The notes: generated by a model not told the origin, from the sequence alone. Counted from the stretch's first letter, positions 1 through 6,502 are shown. The stretch is 6,846 nucleotides of DNA from Moraxellaceae bacterium UBA2031 (GCA_002333145.1 DDBN01000114.1:1818-8663); one strand, 5' to 3'. Numbers and translations are program-made.

Positions 1-393
1 GCAGGCATTGCGACACTGGCGGAACCATTGTCGGATATTGATCAGTTGTTTAACCCAAATATCGTCAAACTAGTTCGCGATGTGAATGATTTTGCGCTCT
101 ATTTTAGCCGCGCTCCTATGCCATGGGCTCGTGATGCTTTTGCCGTTGATAAGTCAACATTACCGCAGGTAAATATCTATCTCCGCCATCTTGGTATCTA
201 TGCCTATCGCGTTGGCTTTCTGCATGCTTATGTTGGATGGCCGTCTGCAGTGCTAGAGCAAGTCGAGGCGCTAGAGCAACTCCGTGCACTTTACAATGGT
301 GTGAAGATTCACGTCGCTCTAGCCGCAGAGGAAATTCCTCCGGGCGTAGATACCTTCGAAGACCTTGAGCGTATTCGTGCGCTGTTTGCCTGA
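1..393 (+). CDS. kdsB: 3-deoxy-manno-octulosonate cytidylyltransferase (CMP-Kdo synthetase), 3' part
   Basis: KdsB activates Kdo with CTP to give CMP-Kdo, the sugar donor for the lipopolysaccharide inner core, in the cytoplasm. The frame is open from base 1 and runs to TGA at 391-393, so 130 C-terminal residues are visible of a protein that is usually about 250 long. Recognition rests on signature blocks I know from E. coli KdsB: ALYFSRAPMPWARD, the RHLGIYAYR block, LEQVEALEQLR, NGVKIHVALA and the closing GVDTFEDLERIRALFA, in the right order and spacing and ending where the family ends. The true start lies upstream of the window. An internal TTG at 28 is not a start, because conserved sequence continues through it. 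It is the first visible gene of an operon with the phosphatase and murB. Identification is firm. Confidence 0.96.
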   Translation, partial: AGIATLAEPLSDIDQLFNPNIVKLVRDVNDFALYFSRAPMPWARDAFAVDKSTLPQVNIYLRHLGIYAYRVGFLHAYVGWPSAVLEQVEALEQLRALYNGVKIHVALAAEEIPPGVDTFEDLERIRALFA

Positions 394-402
394 GCCAATG
401 TA

Positions 403-909
403 ATGACCGAGCCTGTGCGTATTCTATTTGTTTGCTTAGGCAATATTTGTCGCTCCCCAACTGTCGAGGGTGTATTTCGCGCACACGCTGAGAAAGCGGG
501 TTGGGATGCAATGTTTGAGGTGGATTCGGCCGGCACCAGTGACGCACACTCGGGCAAGTCACCAGATCACCGTTCACAAGAGCATGCCAAAGAGCGCGGC
601 TATGATATTTCGTCGCTGCGAGCACGGCAGGTTAATACTGACGACTTTGAACGGTTTGACTATATTTTTGCCATGGACTCTAAGGTACTGACAGACCTTC
701 AGCAGCTTCAGACGCTCAGCTCCCAACCAAAGGCAGAGCTTGCGTTGTTCCTTGATTATGTCGATGGGCGGGCAGGGCAGGATGTTCCTGATCCCTACTA
801 TAGTGGCGCAGCCGCATTTGATCATGTGCTGGACTTGGTCGATGAGGGCAGCGTTGCACTCTTGCGTTTCCTGCTAAAAAAACAGGGCGTATTTGGTTGT
901 AGCTGCTGA
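403..909 (+). CDS. low-molecular-weight protein-tyrosine phosphatase
   Basis: This is a cytoplasmic phosphatase of the LMW-PTP family, 168 residues long. The P-loop CLGNICRSPT near the N-terminus gives the C-X5-R signature, with nucleophile Cys11 and phosphate-binding Arg17 followed by Ser18. The general-acid motif DPYY lies at 130-133, so Asp130 is the proton donor, and DSAGT follows at 41-45 as in the family. All catalytic residues are present. The family is commonly about 150-160 residues, so the C-terminal tail is slightly long and ends GCSC. The ATG lies 9 bases after the kdsB stop with only a poor Shine-Dalgarno sequence, which suggests translational coupling. Relatives reverse tyrosine phosphorylation of exopolysaccharide kinases (Wzb type) or have unknown targets. 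No kinase is visible here, so the substrate is open. Placement between kdsB and murB suggests an envelope role by inference only. Confidence 0.93.
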   Translation: MTEPVRILFVCLGNICRSPTVEGVFRAHAEKAGWDAMFEVDSAGTSDAHSGKSPDHRSQEHAKERGYDISSLRARQVNTDDFERFDYIFAMDSKVLTDLQQLQTLSSQPKAELALFLDYVDGRAGQDVPDPYYSGAAAFDHVLDLVDEGSVALLRFLLKKQGVFGCSC

Positions 910-911
910 TC

Positions 912-1931
912 ATGACTATCTTTGAAAATCATCCACTTGATACATTGAATACATTTGGTCTAAAAGCTTCTGCGCGCTTCTATGCGGAGGCCCGATCAGA
1001 GGATGAGTGCCGTGCATTATTGCAGTCCGTACCAACTATTCATCACCGTGTGATTATTCTTGGGGGCGGCAGTAATGTCATCCTGTCAGGTATGCTTGAT
1101 GCTTTGGTGATTCATCCTGCGCTGCGTGGCATCACTCTGCAAAATGAACAGGATAATGTGCTGATTGTTGAGGCTATGGCTGGCGAGGTCTGGCATGACT
1201 TCGTAAGACACTGCCTGCAGCAGGGGTGGTACGGTCTTGAAAATCTTTCTTATATTCCCGGCACAGTTGGGGCTGCACCTGTTCAGAATATCGGTGCTTA
1301 CGGTGTCGAAATCACGGATGTATTCGAGTCACTGACAGCGCTAGATATTCACACGGGTGAGACGCGTGATTTTTCTCACGATGAATGCCGGTTTGCGTAT
1401 CGGGATAGCATTTTCAAGCAAGAGGAAATGGATCGTTACCTGATTACACGAGTACGTTTTCGATTGTCACGTCAGCCAGTTCAGCGTCTTGATTATGGCG
1501 ATATCCGTAATGAATTGGCTGTGCAAGGTATTGTCCATCCGACACCTCTACAGCTTAGTGATGTCATTATTGCTATTCGCCAGCGCAAGCTGCCGGACCC
1601 CGCTGTGGTGGGCAATGCCGGTAGCTTCTTTAAGAATCCTGTTATTTCAGAGCATGACTTTCATGTTTTGAAGGAGAGGTTTCCGGATGTGGTGGCCTAC
1701 CCTCAGAAAGTAGGCGTAAAGCTGGCAGCAGGTTGGTTGATTGACCATTCAGGCTGGAAGGGGAGAGCCCTTGGGCCTGTAGGCACTTATGATAAACAGG
1801 CACTGGTGCTGGTTAATCATGGCGGTGCCTGCGGTGCAGATGTGCTGAAGACTGCCAAGGCAATTCAGAGTGATGTAAGAGCCCGCTTTGGTGTTGATTT
1901 GGAAATTGAGCCCCGCATCTACGGCGACTAG
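912..1931 (+). CDS. murB: UDP-N-acetylenolpyruvoylglucosamine reductase (MurB)
   Basis: MurB is the cytoplasmic FAD enzyme that uses NADPH to reduce UDP-GlcNAc-enolpyruvate to UDP-MurNAc, the second committed step of peptidoglycan synthesis. The 339 residues match type I (E. coli-like, 342 residues). The FAD-binding segment ILGGGSN is at 49-55 and the block IPGTVGAAPVQNIGAYG at 115-131. Arg164 (FAYRDS) is the active-site arginine, Tyr195 (YGDI) the type I tyrosine-loop residue, and Ser238 in GNAGSFFKNP the catalytic proton donor. Glu333 in LEIEPRI probably matches E. coli Glu325. The start sits 2 bases after the phosphatase stop without a clear Shine-Dalgarno sequence, so translation is probably coupled. 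No residue expected to be essential is missing. Confidence 0.97.
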   Translation: MTIFENHPLDTLNTFGLKASARFYAEARSEDECRALLQSVPTIHHRVIILGGGSNVILSGMLDALVIHPALRGITLQNEQDNVLIVEAMAGEVWHDFVRHCLQQGWYGLENLSYIPGTVGAAPVQNIGAYGVEITDVFESLTALDIHTGETRDFSHDECRFAYRDSIFKQEEMDRYLITRVRFRLSRQPVQRLDYGDIRNELAVQGIVHPTPLQLSDVIIAIRQRKLPDPAVVGNAGSFFKNPVISEHDFHVLKERFPDVVAYPQKVGVKLAAGWLIDHSGWKGRALGPVGTYDKQALVLVNHGGACGADVLKTAKAIQSDVRARFGVDLEIEPRIYGD

Positions 1932-1942
1932 CTTGAAAAGCT
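1930..1942 (+). repeat. short inverted repeat at the murB stop codon
   Basis: AGCTT and AAGCT flank a 3-base GAA loop and overlap the murB stop codon. The stem is 5 bp and is not followed by a T run, so it is a poor terminator. It may only protect a 3' end or be chance. The remaining bases up to 1983 show no convincing promoter: TTGAAA at 1933-1938 resembles a -35 box but has no good -10 box at 16-18 bases. Confidence 0.3.
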
Positions 1943-1982
1943 CTGCTTCTTGCTAATAGAGTCATAGCTACTCACGCAAAAG

Positions 1983-1988
1983 AAGAGG
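1983..1988 (+). promoter_or_regulatory. ribosome binding site of the secreted hydrolase
   Basis: AAGAGG stands 5 bases before the ATG at 1994 and is the best Shine-Dalgarno sequence in the window. It supports this start. It also suggests the gene is translated independently, unlike the closely coupled genes before it. Confidence 0.65.
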
Positions 1989-1993
1989 TTTTT

Positions 1994-2935
1994 ATGCGCA
2001 GACTTTTTATTATTTTTTCTTTTATGGTGCCGCTGTTCGGCGCTCCTGCCCTGGCGGGTAATAAAGCCATATTTGAAGATATTACCAAAGGGCAGGAAGC
2101 CATTGCGGGGCTAAACCGTCACGAGATATTGATTGATGGTGTGCGTATCCATTATCTCGATAATGACCGCACAGCAGCAAAGCGCACCATATTAATGATT
2201 CATGGCTTTGGCGACAGTGGCTTGGGCTGGGTGCAGTTCGCTCGGCTCTTTCGTGATAATGACTTCCGTATAGTGATTCCTGATTTGCCAGGCTTTGGTC
2301 TGAGTGATAAAAACCCGGATACGGACTATCGCTATGATGCACAGGCAGGGCGCTTGGCGGTGCTTATGCAAGCGTTGAAAGTGGCCCATTTCCATGTTGC
2401 CGGGAATTCTATGGGGGGTGCGGTTGCTGCGGAGCTTGCCATTCAACTGCCACACTCAGTGCGTAGCTTGACCTTGCTGGATGCAGCAGGAGTGCACTAC
2501 CGCCCCTCTGAACTGGATCGTGCTTTGCTGGCAGGTAGAAATCCGCTGGTGATGAAAAAGCCTGAGGATTTTGATGCGATGCTATCGTTCGCAATGACGC
2601 AGCGTCCGATCATGCCACGTCCGATCTTAGATTATCTTTCTGAACGAGCAATTAAAGACGGCACATTGCATGAGCGTATTTTTCAAGACGCACTTTTTAA
2701 CGACATTAATTTTCTGTTGCCAAAGCTAGATGCCATACAGTCTCCTACCCTGATTATTTGGGGTGAAAAAGACCGTGTGTTACATCCGGATAATGCCAAG
2801 ATATTCAATAAGTTCATCAAGGATAGCCGAGTGGTTATTTTGCCAAATATCGGCCATATACCGATGGTGGAAGCACCCTATGAAAGTGCGGCTGAGGTAG
2901 TCAAATTTATTGATGCGTTACCTATACAGCAATAG
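1994..2935 (+). CDS. secreted alpha/beta hydrolase, family V lipase/esterase-like
   Basis: This 313-residue serine hydrolase carries an N-terminal signal peptide: MRR, a hydrophobic stretch at 4-16, then APALA with likely signal peptidase I cleavage after Ala21. There is no lipobox cysteine, so it should be periplasmic or secreted rather than a lipoprotein. The alpha/beta-hydrolase fold is plain: oxyanion motif HGFGDSG at 70-76, PDLPGFGLSD at 96-105, nucleophile elbow GNSMGG with Ser139, acid WGEKDR with Asp260, and GHIPM with His288. The triad is intact. The HGFG, GNSMGG and GHIPMVE combination and the cap region (NPLVMKKPEDFDAML, 183-197) resemble family V bacterial lipases of the Moraxella/Psychrobacter type. 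The substrate cannot be told from sequence and could be a short-chain ester, a lipid or another ester. It lies 62 bases after murB on the same strand and may be read from the same transcript. Confidence 0.88.
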   Translation: MRRLFIIFSFMVPLFGAPALAGNKAIFEDITKGQEAIAGLNRHEILIDGVRIHYLDNDRTAAKRTILMIHGFGDSGLGWVQFARLFRDNDFRIVIPDLPGFGLSDKNPDTDYRYDAQAGRLAVLMQALKVAHFHVAGNSMGGAVAAELAIQLPHSVRSLTLLDAAGVHYRPSELDRALLAGRNPLVMKKPEDFDAMLSFAMTQRPIMPRPILDYLSERAIKDGTLHERIFQDALFNDINFLLPKLDAIQSPTLIIWGEKDRVLHPDNAKIFNKFIKDSRVVILPNIGHIPMVEAPYESAAEVVKFIDALPIQQ

Positions 2936-2967
2936 TTCTTCGGTATTCATTGTGGAACACGGACAAT

Positions 2968-2999
2968 AAAAAAGGGCAGTCACAAGACTGCCCTTTTTT
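2968..2999. terminator. bidirectional Rho-independent terminator between the hydrolase gene and rne
   Basis: A perfect 14-bp inverted repeat (2968-2981 with 2986-2999) surrounds a 4-base ACAA loop. The core stem GGGCAGTC/GACTGCCC is GC-rich. A run of six A on the left and six T on the right gives a U tract in either transcript. It lies 32 bases after the hydrolase stop and 20 bases after the rne stop, so one element can end both convergent genes. Confidence 0.93.
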
Positions 3000-3019
3000 G
3001 TTCTGGAGATTTTACTTAA

Positions 3020-5884
3020 TTAGCTCGCGGTGTTTTCCGGGTTGCTAACTGTTTCACCAGTACCTTCTGTAGTTGTTTGCTTAGCAACTACCGGCTCAGT
3101 AACAGCATAAGCTTCAGTCTCTACCGTAGCAGCAGGTTCCGATGCTTGAGCGGATACTGCTAACTCAGGAGTGGCTATAGAGGCTTCAGCGATCACTGCA
3201 ATACTTTCAGCCTGAGCTGTACCAGTTGCACGTTGTGCAGCAAGTTCACGCTCAAGACGACGGCGCTCACGCGGGTCGTTAGCTGCACGGCCAGGGGTGC
3301 GTGGAACATGCGGTTCATGCACTGGAAGTCCGCCTGGAACAGCCTCTTGCAGGCCATCTGGTGTAGAAGCTGAAAGCGACACGGTCGATTGCCTAGCAAC
3401 AGGAGTAACAGGTGCTGCTGTCACAACAGCCGATTCGATCGCTGATGTCTCTGTAGCTGTTGATTCAACACCCGCTTCTTTCACCGTATCTGTTGTGGTT
3501 ACAGGGCTGGCTTCATTGTGGTGAGTAACAGCATCAGCGATGACTTCATTGCTCACGGCAACAGCAGCAGCGGCCACAATAGGCGTACCCTCTGCAGTCA
3601 ACAGACCCTCATCGATCAATACCTGCTGATCACGCTCACGTGGCTGACGCTGGCGACGATTGCTCGGGTGACGGCCACGACGTGGACGACGCTCACCGTT
3701 CTCAGCAGAGACTTCGGCTCCTGCTACCACGCCTTCAGGACTAACTACCGGAGTAGTTGCTTCTTCACGAGGTGGACGCGGCTCGCGTTCAGGGCGAGGG
3801 CTGCGCTCGGCACGCGGTTCACGTGGCTCGCGAGGTTCACGTGGCGGACGAACCTCACCTTCAGGACGGCCTTCAATTTCTACGCGGCGACCTTCGATGG
3901 TGGTGCGACGGCTGTCGTTACCCTGCGTGCGATTATTTTCACGTGGTTCGCGGGCTTCTTTAGGCTCGCGCGGCTCCCGAGGCTCACGTTCCTGACGTGG
4001 TTCGCGATCCTGCTTAGGTTCGCGAGGCTCGCGTGTGCCTTCAGGACGATTACGCCCACCCTGACGATTGCCATCACGACCATCACGGCGATCACGCTCA
4101 GTACGACGGCGATTGTTGCCATCAACCTTTTTTGGGGCTTCCACAACAACCGGTTCTGGCGCTTTTTCACTGATACCAAACAGATTAGCCAGCCATGCAA
4201 AGAAGCCCTGCTCGCTTGGCGCACTGTTAGCGGGCTGCGATTCGGCTGCTTTCGGGGCAGGAGCCTGTGTTTGCGGTTGGATCATCTTGACCGCTGCTTC
4301 CTGGCGACGTGGCTCTGGGTCTTTTGCCTTCAGAACATCTTCATTAGCAGGAGGCTGAATGCGTTCAACCAGCTTGTGGGTGGGGATGTCTTCCTCGCCC
4401 TCCACAATTTGGTCGTCACGCAGACGCGTCACTTCATAATGCGGTGTTTCAAGGTGCTCATTCGGCAGAATGACGATACGAACACCGCTGCGGCTTTCAA
4501 TGGCCGAGAGAGCAGAGCGCTTTTCATTAAGCAAGAAAGTAGCCACAGAAATAGGCACTTCTACATTAATCTGCGCACTGCGTTCCTTCAGCACTTCTTC
4601 CTCAATGACGCGCATGATGGACATAGCCAGCGAACGCACGTCACGGATGACGCCAGTGCCATTGCAGCGTGGGCAAACCAGGCCAGTCGTTTCTTCCAGT
4701 GACGGACGCAGGCGCTGACGTGACAGCTCGAGCAGTCCAAACTTAGAAATACGGCCAATCTGAATGCGGGCACGGTCCATGGACAGAGCATCGCGCAGAC
4801 GGTCCTCAACCTGACGCTGATGCTTGACCGGCGTCATGTCGATGAAGTCGATGACGATCAGGCCACCGATGTCGCGCAGACGCAGCTGGCGACCAATTTC
4901 ATCGGCAGCTTCCAAATTAGTATTGAGCGCAGTCTCTTCAATATCACTGCCTTTGGTAGCGCGTGAAGAGTTGATGTCGATGGACACCAGTGCCTCAGTA
5001 GGATCGATCACGATGGAGCCGCCAGAAGGCAGTTTCACTTCGCGCTGATACGCTGTCTCGATCTGGCTTTCAATTTGGTAACGATTAAACAGCGGAACCG
5101 AGTCTTTGTAGAGTTTGATCTTAGTCTGGTAGTGCGGCATTACCTGCTGCACGAAGTTGATGGCTTCGTTATAAGCAGCTTCGCTGTCGATCAGAACTTC
5201 GTTGATGTCCTGACGCAGATAGTCACGCACAGCACGGATAATGACATTGCTTTCCTGATAGATCAGGAACGGTGCAGGTTTTTCCTGTCCAGCCGTTTTG
5301 ATCGACGTCCACAACGTCGTCAGGTAGTCCAAGTCCCACTGCAGTTCTTCAGCGCTACGGCCGAGGCCAGCAGTGCGAACGATGGCGCCCATGTCTTGAG
5401 GGATATTAATGGCGTTCAGTGCGTCTTTAAGTTCCTGACGCTCTTCACCCTCTATACGGCGCGAGATGCCGCCGGCGCGAGGGTTGTTTGGCATCAGTAC
5501 CAGATAACGGCCAGCCAGAGAGATGAATGTGGAAAGGGCAGCACCCTTATTGCCACGTTCTTCTTTCTCAACCTGAACGATGACTTCTTGACCTTCTTTG
5601 ATGGCATCACGAATAGTGATGCGACCACCGGCTTCTTTTGGAGTCTTGTTGAAGTATTCGCGGGCGATTTCTTTCAACGGCAGAAAGCCGTGACGATCGG
5701 AACCGTACTCTACGAAAGCGGCTTCAAGACTAGGCTCGATGCGCGTGACTTTGCCCTTATAGATACTGGCTTTTTTCTGTTCGCGGGCGGTGTGTTCGAG
5801 ATCAAAATCGTAAAGACGTTGTCCATCTACCATTGCAACGCGTTTTTCTTCAGCGTGCGTGGCATTTATAAGCATGCGTTTCAT
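3020..5884 (-). CDS. rne: ribonuclease E
   Basis: RNase E is the essential endoribonuclease that cuts AU-rich single-stranded RNA in mRNA decay and rRNA/tRNA maturation, and it scaffolds the degradosome. The start MKRMLINAT is the family start. Catalytic half (about 1-510): S1 domain about 36-118 and 5'-monophosphate sensor about 119-215 with Arg170 and Thr171. The DNase I-like core holds the Mg-binding Asp303 (SIDIN) and Asp346 (VIDFIDM), and the zinc link CPRC is at 404-407. Scaffold half (about 510-954): amphipathic helix GFFAWLANLFG (560-570), probably membrane-binding; Arg-rich region 592-650; REP repeats 618-649 and 679-706; Ala/Val/Thr-rich low-complexity region 767-850; and NDPRERRRLERE (869-880). 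At 954 residues it is about 100 shorter than E. coli RNase E, with the shortfall in the scaffold. It converges on the hydrolase gene and has a long leader upstream. Confidence 0.98.
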   Translation of the reverse strand: MKRMLINATHAEEKRVAMVDGQRLYDFDLEHTAREQKKASIYKGKVTRIEPSLEAAFVEYGSDRHGFLPLKEIAREYFNKTPKEAGGRITIRDAIKEGQEVIVQVEKEERGNKGAALSTFISLAGRYLVLMPNNPRAGGISRRIEGEERQELKDALNAINIPQDMGAIVRTAGLGRSAEELQWDLDYLTTLWTSIKTAGQEKPAPFLIYQESNVIIRAVRDYLRQDINEVLIDSEAAYNEAINFVQQVMPHYQTKIKLYKDSVPLFNRYQIESQIETAYQREVKLPSGGSIVIDPTEALVSIDINSSRATKGSDIEETALNTNLEAADEIGRQLRLRDIGGLIVIDFIDMTPVKHQRQVEDRLRDALSMDRARIQIGRISKFGLLELSRQRLRPSLEETTGLVCPRCNGTGVIRDVRSLAMSIMRVIEEEVLKERSAQINVEVPISVATFLLNEKRSALSAIESRSGVRIVILPNEHLETPHYEVTRLRDDQIVEGEEDIPTHKLVERIQPPANEDVLKAKDPEPRRQEAAVKMIQPQTQAPAPKAAESQPANSAPSEQGFFAWLANLFGISEKAPEPVVVEAPKKVDGNNRRRTERDRRDGRDGNRQGGRNRPEGTREPREPKQDREPRQEREPREPREPKEAREPRENNRTQGNDSRRTTIEGRRVEIEGRPEGEVRPPREPREPREPRAERSPRPEREPRPPREEATTPVVSPEGVVAGAEVSAENGERRPRRGRHPSNRRQRQPRERDQQVLIDEGLLTAEGTPIVAAAAVAVSNEVIADAVTHHNEASPVTTTDTVKEAGVESTATETSAIESAVVTAAPVTPVARQSTVSLSASTPDGLQEAVPGGLPVHEPHVPRTPGRAANDPRERRRLERELAAQRATGTAQAESIAVIAEASIATPELAVSAQASEPAATVETEAYAVTEPVVAKQTTTEGTGETVSNPENTAS
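3245..3280 (-). other. RNase E C-terminal NDPR motif with basic helix
   Basis: Residues 869-880 read NDPRERRRLERE, preceded by GRAA. A short NDPR motif near the RNase E C-terminus occurs in Pseudomonas, where, as I recall, it binds polynucleotide phosphorylase. Its survival in an otherwise low-complexity tail suggests a PNPase contact here too. The function is inferred from that family knowledge. Confidence 0.6.
3767..3850 (-). repeat. second Arg-Glu-Pro repeat tract in the RNase E scaffold
   Basis: Residues 679-706 contain three consecutive REP triplets and then degenerate RPER/REPRPP units. At DNA level the same short words (GGTTCACGTGG, CTCGCG) recur in near-tandem, consistent with growth by slippage or unequal exchange. 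The tract is strongly basic and proline-rich, so it is disordered and probably binds RNA or a helicase. Confidence 0.8.
3938..4033 (-). repeat. first Arg-Glu-Pro repeat tract in the RNase E scaffold
   Basis: Residues 618-649 are built almost entirely of REP, KEP-like and REPRQE units, following an Arg/Gly/Asn/Asp-rich stretch at 592-616. The two REP tracts are separated by about 30 ordinary residues. By position this corresponds to the arginine-rich RNA/helicase-binding region of other RNase E scaffolds. The assignment is by position and composition only. Confidence 0.8.
4172..4213 (-). other. RNase E membrane-targeting amphipathic helix
   Basis: Residues 558-571 contain GFFAWLANLFG, with aromatic and aliphatic residues on one face. 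It stands about 50 residues after the catalytic half, the place of segment A that anchors E. coli RNase E to the inner membrane. It is flanked by Pro/Ala/Gln-rich linkers. The function is inferred from position and amphipathicity. Confidence 0.65.
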
Positions 5885-5889
5885 GTTCT

Positions 5890-5900
5890 ACCCAACGGGT
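5890..5900 (-). promoter_or_regulatory. weak, possibly occluded ribosome binding region of rne
   Basis: Just before the rne AUG the minus strand reads ACCC-GUU-GGGU, a 4-bp stem with a 3-base loop, then AGAAC. GGGU is the only purine-rich candidate for 16S pairing and is poor. It would be paired when this stem forms. The stem shares two bases with the next hairpin (GUUCC/GGAAC, 5899-5921), so the two cannot both form completely. Confidence 0.4.
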
Positions 5901-5989
5901 TCCGGCACTCTGGGCAGGAACGCCGCCAGTAGAGGGCGACGAACGTCACGATGTGGCTGCAGTCTCCAATACGGAGGGAAGCAGTGCGG

Positions 5990-6028
5990 TTTTTGCTTAC
6001 CGGGCAGGCCGGCGTGATACAGCAAAAA
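5990..6028 (-). promoter_or_regulatory. U-rich stem-loop in the rne leader
   Basis: UUUUUGCU (6028-6021) pairs perfectly with AGCAAAAA (5997-5990), an 8-bp stem lying 105-145 bases before the AUG. The enclosed part can form an inner CCGG/CCGG stem. One strand of the outer stem is a run of U. A U-rich helical element is reminiscent of those in the E. coli rne leader, but homology is not shown. Confidence 0.5.
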
Positions 6029-6058
6029 AGGCATTGTTACACACGTTGCCGGCAATCA

Positions 6059-6102
6059 CGGGCTTGTGGCCCGGAACAGGGTTATTAGCCCCGCCGGCGG
6101 GG
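6059..6102 (-). promoter_or_regulatory. two GC-rich hairpins in the rne leader
   Basis: On the minus strand CCCCG-CCGG-CGGGG (6102-6089) forms a 5-bp stem with a tetraloop and is also a 14-base perfect palindrome. CGGGC-CACAA-GCCCG (6073-6059) forms a second 5-bp stem. Neither is followed by a U tract, so they are not terminators. Confidence 0.5.
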
Positions 6103-6138
6103 AAACACCGTAATGTCTCCCTAAATTCATTCGTTACC

Positions 6139-6198
6139 CGCTATCGACAGCGTCCCATTTGCCTGGTGCAAATGGTTTTAACAGGCGGACATTCCGCC
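6139..6198 (-). promoter_or_regulatory. three tandem hairpins with an A/U-rich linker in the rne leader
   Basis: In transcript order on the minus strand: GGCGGA-AUG-UCCGCC (6198-6184), linker UGUUAAAA (6183-6176), CCAUUUGC-ACCAG-GCAAAUGG (6175-6155, perfect 8-bp stem), and CGCUG-UCGA-UAGCG (6152-6139, with one G-U pair). RNase E prefers A/U-rich single strands next to stems, so the linker is a plausible cleavage site for self-control. The hairpins are seen in the sequence; the role is inferred. Confidence 0.55.
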
Positions 6199-6472
6199 AC
6201 TTGTGAGGTGATACCTGAGCCGACCGGGCCGGCAATGCCGGAAAGCGGACGAAGCAGATAGCCTCTTGTTTGCCACAACGGGGAAGTGCATGGATTGCGG
6301 TCTGATCAGCCCCGTATAGAGGATGAGGACCGGCGGAGTGCGGTTCCTGCCGTTATGGCGGTGTCGTTGGCAGCCGTGGAACGGGGTCGGGCAACTGCGT
6401 AGTGCCTCATGCACATCGGGCCCAAGGCAATATGGCCGGGGCGGGATGGCGGGCAAGAAACTGCAGCAGCTC

Positions 6473-6502
6473 GCGACACTGGTTCAGGGCTTCCTGTACA
6501 AT
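6473..6502 (+). promoter_or_regulatory. candidate sigma70 promoter of rluC
   Basis: GCGACA (6473-6478, 4 of 6 to TTGACA), an 18-base spacer and TACAAT (6497-6502, 5 of 6 to TATAAT) face rluC. The predicted start is near 6509, giving a leader of about 140 bases. A weaker alternative is CATAAT at 6610-6615, without a -35 box. Confidence 0.35.

Noticed and set aside
116..625. 169-codon minus-strand frame opposite kdsB and the phosphatase
   Set aside because: Both genes on the plus strand are unmistakable, so this is a shadow frame.
1930..1942. Terminator after murB
   Set aside because: A 5-bp stem without a T tract is too weak. Read-through into the hydrolase gene seems likely.
3767..4033. CRISPR-like or mobile repeat array
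   Set aside because: The repeats are short, in frame and translate to Arg-Glu-Pro units within rne. There are no spacers, and no insertion sequence or transposase is present in the window.
3518..4702. 394-codon plus-strand open frame antisense to rne
   Set aside because: It lies wholly opposite the RNase E scaffold and follows its repeats (runs of Thr, Arg, Phe and Leu). It has no family motif and no ribosome binding site. It is a by-product of low-complexity codons.
5075..5932. 285-codon plus-strand open frame antisense to the 5' part of rne
   Set aside because: It is opposite highly conserved RNase E catalytic sequence, with no recognisable domain.
6015..6050. Transcription attenuator in the rne leader (six U after GGCA...UGCC)
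   Set aside because: The stem before the U run is only four base pairs plus a mismatch-interrupted extension, too weak for intrinsic termination.
6155..6180. Rho-independent terminator on the plus strand (8-bp stem followed by TTTTAA)
   Set aside because: The stem is only half GC, the T run is four bases, and no plus-strand gene ends here. It fits better as a hairpin of the rne leader.
5953..6261. 102-codon plus-strand frame in the rne-rluC gap
   Set aside because: It has no ribosome binding site, no recognisable protein pattern, and crosses several RNA-type hairpins.
6178..6456. 92-codon minus-strand frame in the rne leader
   Set aside because: Its composition is rich in Pro, Arg, Cys and His like random GC-rich sequence. 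It has no ribosome binding site and runs through a hairpin.
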